A stretch of DNA of 64,000 bases from Scalesia atractyloides (GCA_947069175.1 CAMTDV010000027.1:41181369-41245368), one strand, 5' to 3'. Numbered from the stretch's first letter, positions 21,035 through 32,090 are shown. Program-made: numbers and translations. The notes: a model not told the origin generated them from the letters alone.

Positions 21035-22342
21035 CTAAACGATAGAAGTTGAATCTGGATCTTCGGTGAAAAGGACTAGTTGGGTATCTTCGTTTGGGCC
21101 GTCATTATCTTCGACAAGATTGGCGTTGATGTTGAAGACTCTTCCTCTTGCTGGCGGCCTAGTGGTTGGGTTTTCTTGGTTTACTTGGTTAACTGGGTTT
21201 GATTGGGCTTGAGTGTTGATGACATTAACCAATTGAGGGCATGTGTTTCTAAAGTGGGTAGGGTCGCCACAATTGAAACAAGCTCGAGCATATGGGAACA
21301 CGGGGTATTGGGGTTGATGATAAGTTTGGGCCATGTTTTGAGTAGAGGAAGAGGTTTGGTTTTGGAAGGTGCGACAAACCTTGCTCAAATGTCCATAGCG
21401 TCCACAAGTTGTACATAGTCGACAAGGTAAGGTAAGGGAATGGTGATAAAAACAGTTGTTGCATCGAGGGTGAGGTCCAAGATAGGGTTTCTTATTTGGG
21501 TAAGTTGAGTTGGGTGCCACTTGAGTGATTGGGATAGCTTGGATGGGTATGGCGTGTGAAATAGGTTGGTTTCGTTGGGTAGCAGCGAAAAGTTGTCCGT
21601 CTCTTCTTCTCTTAGAATTGGGTTGAGAAGGGGATTCGGTTTGGGTGAAGTCGGAGGTTTCAGTCGATTCTTTATCCTTCTTCTTCTCCTCCTTGAAGTC
21701 TTTGTTTCGAATTCGGTTCTCGGTGAGCTCTGTTGCTAACTCTATTGCTGCTTCCAAAGTTGCAGGCTTGGTACTTATTACAGGGTCTTGAATCTTTGAC
21801 GGAAGACCACGAATGTAGTGCTCGATCAAACGGTAGAGGGGAGTGAACATGTTGGGAACCATTTGATGTAACTCGAGGAATCTTTTATTGTAGATGGTGT
21901 GGTCTCCTTCCTTTTGCTTCAACGAATAAAATTCATCTTCTAATTTCTTGATTTCGCTCCTTGGGCAAAATCGTCTGGTCATGATTTCCTTCAATTCGTT
22001 CCAAGTTAAGGTCATAGCATCGTCGACGCCTCGTTTGGCCTTCTCTGTATTCCACCAAGTAAGTGCTATCCCATATAATCGACCGGTAGCATATCGCACT
22101 TTGCGATCGTCAGGGCAATCGCAATTTAGAAAAGTGCTCTCCATTTCTTCAAACCAATGGAGGAGAGCGGTGACGCCTTCAGTTCCTTTGTATTTCAGAG
22201 GGTCGCATGATTTGAAATGCTTGTAGGTGCATTTAGTGGTATTTGATGGAGAGTTGACAATGTTTTGGTTTTCTTGATTGACAGGATTATCGGTGAGTGC
22301 TTGTTGTACTTGGATTACAATGTTGGGTATTACGGCAGCCAT
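21035..22342 (-). CDS. Element A Gag (intact, 435 aa)
   Basis: An uninterrupted frame runs from ATG at 22342 to a stop at 21035. It contains CDPLKYKGTEGVTALLHWFE, TWWNTEKAKRG and TRRFCPRSEIKKLEDEF, the retrotransposon gag core of Ty3/gypsy chromoviruses. Two CCHC-type knuckles follow, CTTCGRYGHLSKVC and CFNCGDPTHFRNTC. Gag forms the particle and binds element RNA. It is collinear with the element B gag up to RGRVFNINAN. B then runs into protease, while A changes to an acidic tail (DNDGPNEDTQLVLF) and stops. Compared with B the N-terminus is shorter; an in-frame TAG lies 11 codons upstream. An intact gag in an otherwise pol-less element suggests recent activity supported by another element. 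Confidence 0.93.
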   Translation of the reverse strand: MAAVIPNIVIQVQQALTDNPVNQENQNIVNSPSNTTKCTYKHFKSCDPLKYKGTEGVTALLHWFEEMESTFLNCDCPDDRKVRYATGRLYGIALTWWNTEKAKRGVDDAMTLTWNELKEIMTRRFCPRSEIKKLEDEFYSLKQKEGDHTIYNKRFLELHQMVPNMFTPLYRLIEHYIRGLPSKIQDPVISTKPATLEAAIELATELTENRIRNKDFKEEKKKDKESTETSDFTQTESPSQPNSKRRRDGQLFAATQRNQPISHAIPIQAIPITQVAPNSTYPNKKPYLGPHPRCNNCFYHHSLTLPCRLCTTCGRYGHLSKVCRTFQNQTSSSTQNMAQTYHQPQYPVFPYARACFNCGDPTHFRNTCPQLVNVINTQAQSNPVNQVNQENPTTRPPARGRVFNINANLVEDNDGPNEDTQLVLFTEDPDSTSIV

Positions 22343-23077
22343 TTGTTGAACGATTTGGGAGCATGGGTCGCACTAGGAATGAACATTCATAAAATAATTA
22401 TAGAAAAATAAATATACTACATCCATAGGATGTCTTGGGCTTTGCTCGCCATTAGGCCCTACATGCCGCCATACTTTACCTGTGTAATCATGTGGGCCCC
22501 CATGAATACCGGTTTTTCATATGGTTCGCACGGGTTTGCCAGGTTGCGTGCACAAAAACCCGGAGAAAATCGAGAAATATGTATACAACGTGTGATATTC
22601 GGAATGTGTCCAGGTGTAGACACGGTGACACCTCAAAGTAGGTTAGTTCGAACGACGTTTGGTGTGGCATGCTTTGGCCTAATAGGTCCTTCGTACTCTC
22701 ATCGTTGGTCCCCAGGTAGGCAATCTGGTCCGTTATATTGGATTTATACGAATGCCAACCTAGACAGGACGTTCCGACTACCCGGTACTTGTACCCTTCC
22801 AGTTACTACATGCCCGTCGCAGAACTTACTTTGATGAGATTTGAAAATTGCAACAAAATCTTTGGATAATGAGAGTATGAAAATAAATTGAATACATGAA
22901 CATCGATATATGTATAATGAATATGTATATAAGCATGTATGTTTGACTGTAAATGTAAACAAATATGAAACAAATAAATATCACAAGTTTGTATGTAACC
23001 ACCTAATCAATTAAATTTAGGCAGACTATAGTATAGGCTCTAAAGGTCTAATAACCTATCCTATATCCCTATAGTCA
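22343..23077 (-). other. Element A leader between primer binding site and gag
   Basis: Non-coding leader of about 735 bp. It keeps blocks shared with element B (ataggatgtcttggg, atgtgggcccccat, ccaggtgtagacac, ggacgttccgactacc), pointing to a conserved packaging or translation-control region. Several small frames are present but unrecognised. Confidence 0.7.
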
Positions 23078-23091
23078 TGGCTCTGATACCA
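23078..23091 (-). other. Element A primer binding site
   Basis: TGGTATCAGAGCCA on the minus strand, three bases inside the 5' LTR, complementary to the 3' end of initiator tRNA-Met. Confidence 0.9.
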
Positions 23092-24108
23092 ATCTGTCAC
23101 ACCCCGACCCGCAGCGGAAAAGGTGATCGGGGCATGATTGGGTTATCATCAAAGCTCATGACATTTATTATGCGTTTCATATTCATTAAATACAATTTAA
23201 TGGAAATTTACAATAAATGTTACAACATGTTCTAGCTATCAATCTAAGCATCTTTGTTCTCTTCTAAGGCATTTCCTATGTTTTCTTTGCTTCAACCTGT
23301 TCACCTGTATCATGTGTAAAAAGGTTTTGGATCAACATAAAGTTGGCGAGTGAATCCTATGGAAAAACATTTGAACAAGTTTATTTAAATTGATTATGAA
23401 ATATGTGCATAACCAAACATGAGTAAAAATAGATGTAAACTTATTCAACAATCATAAGATATTAAATAAAACACACATGAACAATAATGGAACATTTAGA
23501 GGCACGCGATGCTCAACTCGTCTCTCACGAGGAACTGAGGGGCCTAATGAATGAATTGCATAAACATGATAATATGAATGACACAACTACAAACAATATA
23601 AACTCAATGATACACACATGAACAATAATGAATTTGATTTGAGGCACGCGTTGTTCAACTCGTCTCCCACGAGGAACTGATGGGCTTAATGAATGAGTTT
23701 CATATAATTTGACAAAAGGAAATAAGTAATCACAACAATATAACAATCTAAGTTTAGATCATGATGTGGTATGGCACAAGTTTAAATAAACAAGTTAATT
23801 ATTTTTATAACACATGACACATCCCAAAACGTGTAATTTAAAAGGGGGAGTTGTAAGATTCACTCACAGTGGGTGCGTTCGGTTAATGATGTTGAATGCA
23901 CGCGAAGTGGTTTTAACTACGAGTGAGATTAACCTAGATAAATATCATTATGGTTTGGTAAGTAAACGGATTTTATTAATCTATTTTAGTAGGATTGTTG
24001 GGTGTATTTTTGTGAGTTTAAGGCTAGTTTCTAACCTTAAAAATGTTATTTTTAAGTATTTTTAATTGATTTTTAATTAAAATAATTAAATAAAAATAAT
24101 AAAAAAAT

Positions 24109-24158
24109 TTGACTTTTTCTGACCGTTGACTTGACCGTTGACCGTTGACCTGTTGACC
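24109..24158. promoter_or_regulatory. TTGAC (W-box) array in element A 5' LTR
   Basis: Five or six TTGAC words. The array is one short repeat shorter than its partner at 17171-17225, showing slippage after insertion or mixed templates. Confidence 0.6.
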
Positions 24159-24178
24159 GGTTCGTATGCGTATTGTTG

Positions 24179-24764
24179 TGCGCTGAGTGAGGCTCGAACC
24201 CGAGACCTCCCGTACGCGTGCACGCAGCTCTACCAACTGAGCTACGTGTCTAACCCGTTATATATCTGTTTTTAATTATATTTATATATTAACTAGTTTA
24301 AACAGAAAATCCTTTTATTTTAAAAACACTTTAATTGAATTAGACGGTGCGCTCCACAGGTCTCGAACCCGGGACCTGTGGCTTAAACTAACACACAGTC
24401 CACCGCTGGACTGTGTGTTTAACATGTTATATAATCCTATTTTTATTATACTTAAATACAAACTATTTGTTTTCATTTCTGACTTATTTAAAAAGGTAGA
24501 ATAATTGTCCGGGTCAATGCAGAAGACCGGACTCGAACTCGTGACGTGCGACTTAAACATACACACAGTCCACCGCTGGACTGTGTGTCTAACTTGGTTA
24601 TTTTTCCGGTTATTAATATACTTAACATATATCAGTATGACTCCGGTTCGGTTAACAAAACAAAAAGGCATTTTATTAAAGCGGCGTGTGTGAAACAGGA
24701 TTCAAACTCGAGACCTTTCTGTGTTTAATGTGCACACAGTCCACCGCTGGACTGTGTGTCTAAC
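24179..24764 (-). repeat. Array of four tRNA-like units in element A 5' LTR
   Basis: Units at 24254-24179, 24423-24345, 24593-24524 and 24764-24684 match those of the other LTR. Unit 4 has lost the CpG of its B box (AGTTTGAATCC). The A-box palindromes and downstream T runs are intact. Confidence 0.72.
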
Positions 24765-25201
24765 CCGAGTAATATCTTGATTTTAATTATTCTTATACGT
24801 TTACCGCACTTCATCTTCTTCGCCGGATTTTAACCAGAGTCGGAAAATCCGACTGGTTCGATGTGTTAAATCAGGTTCTTTAGCGTTTTATGTTCAATCA
24901 AAGGTGAGATATAAATAAAAAGAAAGGAAATTAGGCGTGAGGTATACCGACTATCTTCCTCTGTTTTCCGGCAGAACTCCGGCGACAGCAATACCTTCCG
25001 GCGACGAGTGTCTTGCAGCAGAGAAACTTCAGAAAGCTTACAAAATATGTGGGTGACTTCGGTATATGTTCAAATGGTTTAGTAAGGCTCAGAACTGGGG
25101 AAACCGGTTTTCCGGCGACGAACAAAAAAATTCCGGCGAGAGAGTTTTCGCCGAGAAATGGTGTGGTTTTGAGCGAAAGTGTTTGCAGAGGTTCGAGGTG
25201 G

Positions 25202-25209
25202 TTTTTATA
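25202..25209 (-). promoter_or_regulatory. TATA box of element A 5' LTR
   Basis: TATAAAAA on the minus strand at the position equivalent to 18268-18275. In the 5' LTR this would drive the genomic transcript. The tRNA-like array then lies downstream, within the likely transcribed leader. Confidence 0.55.
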
Positions 25210-25462
25210 GGGCAAATCGTCGATGTATTTGGCCCGATTTCCAACTGGATTCGTCGGTTATGAAAACTCCGGCGGTTATAACTTTGGTCGCGGACTCAGA
25301 CGTCGGTTATAACCGATGTCTTAGTAAATGTTTACGTTATAACGGAAGTTGTCGTTAAAACTCGCGAGATTACCGGGATTTCCGACGACTGAACTTTTGG
25401 GCGCCGGTTTTGAATTCGGAACGTCAAGATATGAATTAAATGATCTTAATAGTTAACAAAAG

Positions 25463-25559
25463 ACATCAGTGGTGCAGTGGTTTGTGTGTTGTGTGTTAAG
25501 TCGCTGAACTGTACTGACTCGGCGACTGACCCGGGTTTGAAACCCGGCAGGGACTTTTT
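25463..25559 (+). repeat. Plus-strand tRNA-like unit in element A 5' LTR
   Basis: Same as 18529-18625, but the B box reads GGTTTGAAACC (CpG lost). The TTTTT run at 25555 is kept. Confidence 0.65.
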
Positions 25560-25735
25560 ATTTTTATTTTGCGATTTTTAACAGTTCTTCAAAAACTAAA
25601 TATATATTCCCGTATAATAATTGATTATGTATCGTTTAAAATTATTTTGGGCATTTAATTCGCAACGAAACTGACTGTTCGGTTGATAAACGGAGCGGGT
25701 TTGGTAAATCCGTTTTTGACGGATGTTACAGGAAT

Positions 25736-26800
25736 GGTTGTTGATGAAAAGAAGAGTAAAAGCTTTCATTTTTCAAGCTATTCTACAGGACATTCTTTTG
25801 CAGGTGGCAAAGAAAAAGAATGCGAAGGAGGTATAGGATTCCCTAAAAGCACATTATTTAGGGGCTGAGAGAGTGCAAAAGGCACTACTTCACACTCTCA
25901 AGAGTGAATTTGAAGAGTTACAAATGAAGGAAAGGGAGTCAATCGACGAGTATGCTGGGAAACTATCAGGTATGATATCTCGATATAGTAGCCTTGGTGA
26001 AACACTATAAGATAGCGAGTTGGTTCAAAATTTGTTTGATACTGTTACTGATAAGTACATCCAGCTGGTTGCATCAATGGAACATTACTCAAATATAGAT
26101 CAAATGTTGTACGATGAAGCCATAGGACGTCTAAAGGCCTATGAGGACGTATTGAGGTTGAGATAGAGTAATGTCACTAGGGAAGGCAAATTGTTGTTTG
26201 TTAAATGAGAGAATCAGTCAACACACAAGGGATCTAGTAAAGGTTTCTTTAACAACAGATGAGGTCGTGGGTCATGGAATGACCAGGGAGGCCGACATGG
26301 CTTAAGGGGAAGAGGATCTGGTCGAGGAAGAGGGAACCGTGGGGGTAGCGGTTCGCAGCAAGAAAACTCATATAGAAAGGATACGAAGGACAAGAAACAC
26401 ATTCAGTGTTTAAATTGTCAGCATTACGGCCATTACACGTCTAAGTGCAAAAAGCTCATCTAACAGAGAAACAAGACGAAGAACTAGCTTTGCTACTTTC
26501 GGTGTGTGGTGAAGAAGCACCCGTGATGGTGTTACTTAATGAAGAAAAAGTCTTTCCAAGTACTCATGAGATCAATGGGGAAGAGACATGTGGTATCTAG
26601 ACAATTGTGCTAGTAACCACATGTCTGGTACTTGTGAGTTATTTGCTAAAGTCGATGATAGCGTTACTGGTCAAGTGAGATTTGGAGATGGCTCAAAGGT
26701 GGAAATCAAAGCAAAAGGGACTATCTTGCTAGAATGTAAAGATGGTAGCCAACAAGTAATCCAAAATGTCTATTATATCCCTGTTCTTCATAGTATATAA
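25736..26800 (+). pseudogene. Copia-2 gag C-terminal part, zinc knuckle and protease
   Basis: The frame resumes immediately after element A with MVVDEKKSK-type sequence. A broken gag follows with HYLGAERVQKALLHTLKSEF, ESIDEYAGKLSGMISRYSSL, TDKYIQLVASMEHYS and DEAIGRLKAYED, interrupted by several in-frame stops. Next come an Arg/Gly-rich tract and a CCHC zinc knuckle (CLNCQHYGHYTSKC at about 26408). The protease region WYLDNCASNHMSG (from 26588) has Cys where the family has Gly after the catalytic Asp-Asn/Thr. The frame ends at 26800, shortly before LTR D starts. The element is dead. Confidence 0.86.
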
Positions 26801-26818
26801 TAACTTGGGTCAAATAAT

Positions 26819-26933
26819 GTAACACCTCGTAAATTTGTGTCTGGTAATATACTGACACGTGTCCGTACTCTCAATTGTGCCTAATATTGGTCGAGAGGGA
26901 CTATTTTATCAATAAATGAAAATATGAATGTGG
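26819..26933 (+). mobile_element. LTR D, left fragment
   Basis: Begins TGTAACACCTCG, the start shared with solo LTR E (43425). It carries acacgtgtccgtactct and gtcgagagggacta words also found in E. It is cut after 115 bp by element B; the rest continues at 37794. Confidence 0.8.
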
Positions 26934-27404
26934 TGTCACACCCCGACCCGCAGCGGAATAAGAGTCGGGGCATAATTGGGTTATCACCAAAGCTCATGAT
27001 ATTTACTAATATGTTTCATATTTGTTAAAGTCAAAATTACATTCCCAAATATCCAAACATGTCCATACAATACAAAGAAAAATAACCAAACAAAACAATT
27101 CTAAACTCTAAATCATTTTATTCTTCTAGTCCAATCCTAAGTGTTTCTGGCTGCAGCTAGTTCACCTGTATCATGTGTAAAAATGGGGGTTTTTGGGTCA
27201 ACATAAGTTGGCGAGTGAACCTTGTTAGATAAACATTTATTATTGATTTACTTGTTAGTTTATCAATGAAAAATTGTGCATAATCATAAATGAGCAAATG
27301 TAAATAATCAGGCAGTGGCAATAGCAATCACAACTGTAACATACAATAACATATGATAGCATACATTAACATACCAACATCATACGATAAATAACATGAA
27401 TGAA

Positions 27405-27595
27405 ACTGTGCGATCAAGGCTCAATCAAATGGAGCCGATCGTATTGCATGTACTGAAAATGATAAATGTCTGTGCGATCAAGGCTCAATCAAACGGAGCC
27501 GATCGTATGTTGGCACACCAGGTTCACGCTCATAATGTAATGGGGAACATGCTCAACGCTCATAATGTAATGGGGAGCGGCGGCCTATGAAATTG
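27405..27595. repeat. Two 58-nt hairpin units and aatgtaatggg repeat in element B 3' LTR
   Basis: Two copies of gatcaaggctcaatcaaa(c/t)g with gagccgatcgta, then a duplicated gctcataatgtaatgggga block. The same units form the large array inside element A. The partner is at 35595-35785. Confidence 0.8.
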
Positions 27596-28030
27596 CATGT
27601 ATTGAAAATAATAAATTGAATCTAACAATAACCACATAAACAGTTGAAACAAGCTGAATACACATGTTCATGATATGATGTATGCACAATGGTTTAAGTA
27701 TAATATATATAACAAGACACATGATACACCCCAAAACGTGATTAAACGGGGATTTTGTAAAGATTCACTCACATTGGGTGCGTTTAATTGGAGATGATAA
27801 GATGCGCACGAGTCGGGAGAATTGAACAACGAGAATTACTAACCTAAATAATAACGGAAAAATATAGTAAATGAGTGGATTTTTATTAAGGATTTTAATG
27901 GAATTTTTAGATATATTTTTGTGAGTTTAAGGCTATTTTCTATCTTTGAAAATGTTATTTTTAAGTATATTTAATTGATTTTTAAATTAAATTAAATAAA
28001 TAAAAATATAAAAAAATTGTTTATTTTGCG

Positions 28031-28075
28031 TTGACCGTTGACCGTTGACCGTTGACTTGTTGACCTGTTGACCGG
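28031..28075. promoter_or_regulatory. TTGAC (W-box) array in element B 3' LTR
   Basis: Five or six TTGAC words in 45 bases (ttgaccg repeats). The copy at 36220-36249 is clearly shorter. Confidence 0.6.
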
Positions 28076-28095
28076 TTCGGTCAGGGTGCATGAAT

Positions 28096-28507
28096 GCGCT
28101 GGGCGAGACTCGAACCCGAGACCTTCCGTACGCGTGCACGCAGCTCTACCAACTGAGCTACGTGTCTAACCCGAAATAATCTTGTTTTTAATTATATTTA
28201 TATACTAATTCGATTTAACCAAAACTCTTTTAATTTTAAAAACATTTTAATTCAACAACCCGGTGCCAGTAACAGGTTTCGAACCCGGGACTTGTGCTTT
28301 AACATCACACACAGTCCACCGCTGGACTGTGTGTCTAACTTGTTTAATATACCAATTTTTATTATACTTAACAACTAACGGAGTTAACCCGGTTTAGTTT
28401 TAAACAAAAAGGCATTTTATTACATAGGGAGTGCGTGTACCAGGGATCGAACTCGTGACATGCGCGTATGTTTTGCACACAGTCCACCACTGGACTGTGT
28501 GTCTAAC
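28096..28507 (-). repeat. Array of three tRNA-like units in element B 3' LTR
   Basis: Units at 28170-28096, 28339-28261 and 28507-28431. Unit 1 has TAGCTCAGTTGG and GGTTCGAGTC. Units 2 and 3 have the CACACAGTCCA/TGGACTGTGTG palindrome and B boxes GGTTCGAAACC and AGTTCGATCCC. T runs of at least five follow each. There is one unit fewer than in element A. Confidence 0.7.
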
Positions 28508-29350
28508 CCGTTCATATTACTAATTTTAAATAAAAATAACTTAACTAACTTCGTCTTCTTCATTCAAATTACAGTCGACTGAATTACTAATCCGTTTCTT
28601 GCGTTTACGATTATCAAACATTCATAAGACTAAAATGAAATAGCAGAGACGGTGTTGGAAGTAAACATACCGTGGGAATGATTTATCACAGAGTTTCCGG
28701 CAATGCGTCGGCTCTGTTTTTGTGCACCTCAACTGAACCAAACAATTAACCATTTTGATTAGCCAATCGTGGAATTGAAGTGATAAACAAACGTTAACAG
28801 TGTGATTGAAGGTCCTTACCGTTTCATAGACGGAAATAAAGATTTCCAGATATTTTCCGGCGAACTGGAATTATCTGATAACGGTGTCTGAATTCGATTT
28901 CAATTGAAAGGTTTAAGTTAGAAATAGCTTAACAATTGTTAGACTACAACGGTATTGAAAGAATTACCGTTTTGATGATGAATACGGTTTTCCGACGAAT
29001 CTTGCAGAAATTTCCGGCGAGTTGATTTAAGCGTTCTGATGGACTGAATGTATGACGAAAGTGAAATGGAAGGTTTGTATGATGTTTCTGAGTCGCGAGA
29101 GGGGTCTTGGTTGAAGTAATTCAGATTGTTGGATAGTTTCGGTTATAAAACCCATCATCATTCGAATTCAAGTCGATTCAAGTCTGAATTGATTAGAATT
29201 TGTCGGTTCATCGGTTATAAACCTGAATGTGCGATTAATCAAACGATTAGACGGTTGAATTGCCGATTTCGGTTTCTCAGTTGGCGCAACCGGTTTAACT
29301 AGGTTTGTGTATAAGAGTTATTTGTTTCCCTAAGTTGACAGAAAACAAAC

Positions 29351-29445
29351 AAGTGGCGGAGTGGTGATGTGTGTGTGTGTTAAGTCTTTGAAGTTATAAA
29401 CCGGCTGACCCGGGTTCGAGTCCCGGCAGCAACATTTTATTTTTA
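29351..29445 (+). repeat. Plus-strand Leu/Ser-type tRNA-like unit in element B 3' LTR
   Basis: A box TGGCGGAGTGG and B box GGTTCGAGTCC both match eukaryotic tRNA consensus. CCGGG-TTCGAGT-CCCGG forms a perfect 5-bp T arm with a 7-nt loop. TTTT and TTTTT follow. The long A-to-B spacing with gt repeats suggests a class II (Leu/Ser-like) origin, with a decayed acceptor stem. Confidence 0.7.
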
Positions 29446-29617
29446 TCGATTTTGTTTTCACTTTTTATCAAAAATAATTTTTATAGTTTAGTTTGTTTAT
29501 TAATTATGTATCATTAAAAATCAAAATAATCATAAATACACAACGTGACATTTATAACTTGATATTCGATTACAAAACGGAGCAGGTTTTGGAAACCCGT
29601 TTTTGACTAATGTTACA

Positions 29618-29634
29618 GTATCCCCTACTTTTAG
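29618..29634 (-). other. Element B polypurine tract
   Basis: The minus strand reads AAAAGTAGGGGATAC directly before the 3' LTR. Confidence 0.8.
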
Positions 29635-29649
29635 GAGTTTCGTCCCGAA

Positions 29650-30917
29650 ATTTAAGTAGTAGGAGGAAAAAGATGTGGGTATTTTTCGCGCATTGAGTCT
29701 TCACGTTCCCAAGTAAACTCAGGTCCCCGTTTCGACTCCCTGCGTACCCTAACAATTGGAATGCGACTTCATCGTAAACGTTTTTCTCCGAAGTCCATGA
29801 TCTCTACAGGTCTTTCAATAAAATGCATAGATTCATTAATCTGAATATCTTCCAGCGGAATGTGGAGGTTTTCATCAGCGAGGCACTTCTTCAAGTTTGA
29901 TACGTGGAATGTGGGATGAATCCTGTTGAGTTCTTCTGGTAGATCAAGCTTGTATGCTACAGGTCCTACTCTTTCGAGTATTTTGAAAGGTCCTACGTAG
30001 CGTGGTGCTAGCTTGCCCTTTTGACCAAAACGAACTACTCCCTTCCACGGTGATACTTTTAGAAGTACATGATCACCAATGTTAAACTCTAAAGGCTTCC
30101 GTCGTTTATCTGTATAACTCTTTTGATGACTTTGGGCCGCTAAAAGATTGTGTCGGATTTGATGGATCTTGTCTGTGGTTTCTTGGATCAATTCTGGACC
30201 AGTGATTTGAGCTTCCCCAATTTCGTGCCAACATACAGGAGATCGGAACTTACGACCATATAAGGCTTCAAAAGGTGCCATGCCGATGCTTGAATGATAG
30301 CTGTTGTTGTACGAAAATTCAACTAATGGGAGATGAGCGTCCCAATTTCCCTTGAAGTCTATGACACATGCTCGAAGCATATCTTCAAGAGTTTGTATGG
30401 TGCGTTCAGATTGACCATCAGTTTGAGGGTGATAGGCGGTACTGAGATCTAATCGCGTGCCCATAGCGGCTTGTACTGCTTGCCATGTTCGTGAAGTGAA
30501 ACGACCATCACGATCAGAAATAATGCTTAACGGTACTCCATGTCGGCTTGCGATTTCGCTGATATAAATACGAGCTAGCTTCTCGTTCTTGAAATCTTCG
30601 CGGATAGGAAAGTGAGCTGATTTTGTAAGTCGGTCAATTATTACCCATATAGTGTCATACCCACCAGAAGTGCGAGGTAACCCGGTAATGAAGTCCATGG
30701 TTATATTTTCCCACTTCCATACAGGTATTTCAGGTTGAATCAGAAGTCCTGAGGGTCTTTGGTGTTCAGCTTTCACCTTGGAACATGTAAGGCACTTAGA
30801 AACAAAAACAGCAATATCCTTTTTCATTCTAGGCCACCAGTAGGTATATCGTAGGTCTTGATACATCTTATCGGCTCCTGGGTGTATAGAGTATCGCGTT
30901 TTGTGAGCTTCATTCAT
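29650..30917 (-). pseudogene. Element B integrase and chromodomain-like C-terminus
   Basis: From ATG at 30917: an HHCC-type zinc region (HPGADKMYQDLRYTYWWPRM, CLTCSKVK), then the DDE core with ITMDFITGLP, SIISDRDGRFTS and TAYHPQTDGQSERTIQ, so all three acidic residues are present. GPFKILERVGPVAYKL is the integrase C-terminal GPY/F module, and HPTFHVSNLKKC follows. The frame meets TGA at 29769, and the chromodomain-like tail (SRIPIVRVRRESKRG, GPEFTWERED) continues in the same frame to about 29650. The chromodomain of this lineage is thought to guide insertion to heterochromatin. Upstream, a TAA at 30969 separates it from RNase H. Confidence 0.93.
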
Positions 30918-30968
30918 AAGAGTTTCGCGAAGATTGTTGTGATTAGGAATCCATATACGATCTAGATA

Positions 30969-32090
30969 TTACAGAATACCGTCAGATTTAGTTTCAATTT
31001 TTAGCTCAGCTCCACAGGACATCTCCTTTCGTATATCATCTTCCGTTATTAAAACGTGTTGGGCTTCTTGAATTTGATCTTTAATGTCGGTTATAATTTG
31101 CGAACATAGAAGACGAATGGAGTTCGCATAACCCTTTCGACTAAGTGCATCAGCCACCATATTTGCTTTACCAGGGTTGTATCGAATTTCACAGTCGTAG
31201 TCATTTAGAAGTTCGACCCATCTTCGTTGCCTCATGTTTAACTCCTTTTGATTGAAGATATGTTGAAGACTCTTGTGGTCAGTGTATATTTCACACTTAG
31301 TACCATAGAGATAATGTCTCCATATCTTAAGAGCAAACACAACAGCTCCAAGTTCTAGGTCGTGGGTGGTGTAGTTCTTCTCATGCGTCTTGAGTTGTCT
31401 CGAAGCATAAGCTATAACTTTTCCTCTTTGCATTAGCACGCAGCCTAATCCTTGCCCTGACGCGTCGCAATAGACCACGAAATCATCACAACTTTCAGGA
31501 AGAGTGAGGATTGGTGCATCGCAGAGTTTTTGTTTAAGGGTTTGGAAGGCTTCTTCTTGCTTGGGTCCCCATATGAAAGGTTTTCCCTTATGAGTTAAAG
31601 CCGTGAGTGGTACAACAATGCGAGAGAAGTTTGAAATGAAACGACGATAATAACCAGCCAAACCAAGAAAAGATCTTACTTCAGTTGGTGTACGTGGAGC
31701 TTGCCATTCTTGTACCGCTTTGATCTTCGAGGGGTCGACATGTATTCCCTTGTCATTGACTACATGTCCGAGGAATTGCACCTCTTTTAACCAGAATTCG
31801 CATTTGGAGAATTTGGCGTAAAGCTTTTCATTCTCTAGGAGTGTAAGGATGAGTCGAAGATGACGCTCATGATCAGACTTAGACTTTGAATAAATAAGAA
31901 TGTCGTCGATGAAGACTATAACAAATCAGTCAAGATAAGGTTTGCAGACTCTGTTCATTAGGTCCATGAAGACAGCTGGTGCGTTGGTTAAACCAAATGG
32001 CTTGACCATGAATTCATAATGGCCATAACGAGTTCGGAAAGCAGTCTTAGGGACGTCTTCTTCCTGTACTCTGAGTTGATGATAGCCAGA
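30969..32090 (-). pseudogene. Element B reverse transcriptase (palm) and RNase H
   Basis: This continues the reverse transcriptase frame after the stop at 32091: SGYHQLRV, AFRTRYGHYEFMV, then a TGA at 31926 and VIVFIDDIL with the intact FIDD catalytic pair. It goes on with QFLGHVVNDKGIHVDPSKI and SFLGLAGYYRRFISNF. RNase H follows: YCDASGQGLGCVLMQ, HEKNYTTHDLELGAVVFA and IYTDHKSLQHIF. The frame ends in TAA at 30969. The two stops are nonsense substitutions, not frameshifts. Confidence 0.92.

Larger units (their letters stand above)
16158..25730 (-). mobile_element. Element A: gag-only Ty3/gypsy (Tekay-like) retrotransposon
   Basis: The LTRs are 16158-18803 and 23095-25730, both TGTCACACC to GATGTTACA on the plus strand. 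The 5-bp duplication ggaat lies at 16153-16157 and 25731-25735. The element reads on the minus strand: 5' LTR, primer binding site, conserved leader, one intact gag frame (22342-21035), then about 2.2 kb of tandem and hairpin repeats, polypurine tract and 3' LTR. Protease, reverse transcriptase, RNase H and integrase are all missing. LTR ends, leader, gag and polypurine tract closely match element B, so A looks like a non-autonomous derivative of the same family that keeps gag (the arrangement called TR-GAG). The LTRs are nearly identical, pointing to recent insertion. Confidence 0.93.
23095..25730 (-). repeat. Element A 5' LTR (2636 bp)
   Basis: Partner of 16158-18803. It keeps all five tRNA-like units, the TATA box and the TTGAC array. 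The rare differences include C-to-T or G-to-A changes inside two B boxes. Confidence 0.95.
15537..26818 (+). mobile_element. Copia-2: degenerate Ty1/copia element split by nested insertions
   Basis: The left part (15537-16157) holds a putative LTR, a primer binding site (TGGTATTAGAG, 15943-15953) and the gag start. Element A interrupts it exactly between duplicated ggaat copies. The gag then resumes at 25736 and runs through zinc knuckle and protease until LTR D cuts in at 26819. Only the ends of the nested elements separate the two halves, and the protein continues across the gap. No integrase or reverse transcriptase remains. The gag and zinc-knuckle motifs suggest a Tork-like Copia (inference). 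Confidence 0.82.
26934..29617 (-). repeat. Element B 3' LTR (2684 bp)
   Basis: Nearly identical to 35124-37793 and of the same family as the element A LTRs (shared first 40 bp, TTGAC array, tRNA-like units). It holds two 58-nt hairpin units at 27405-27510. Confidence 0.95.
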
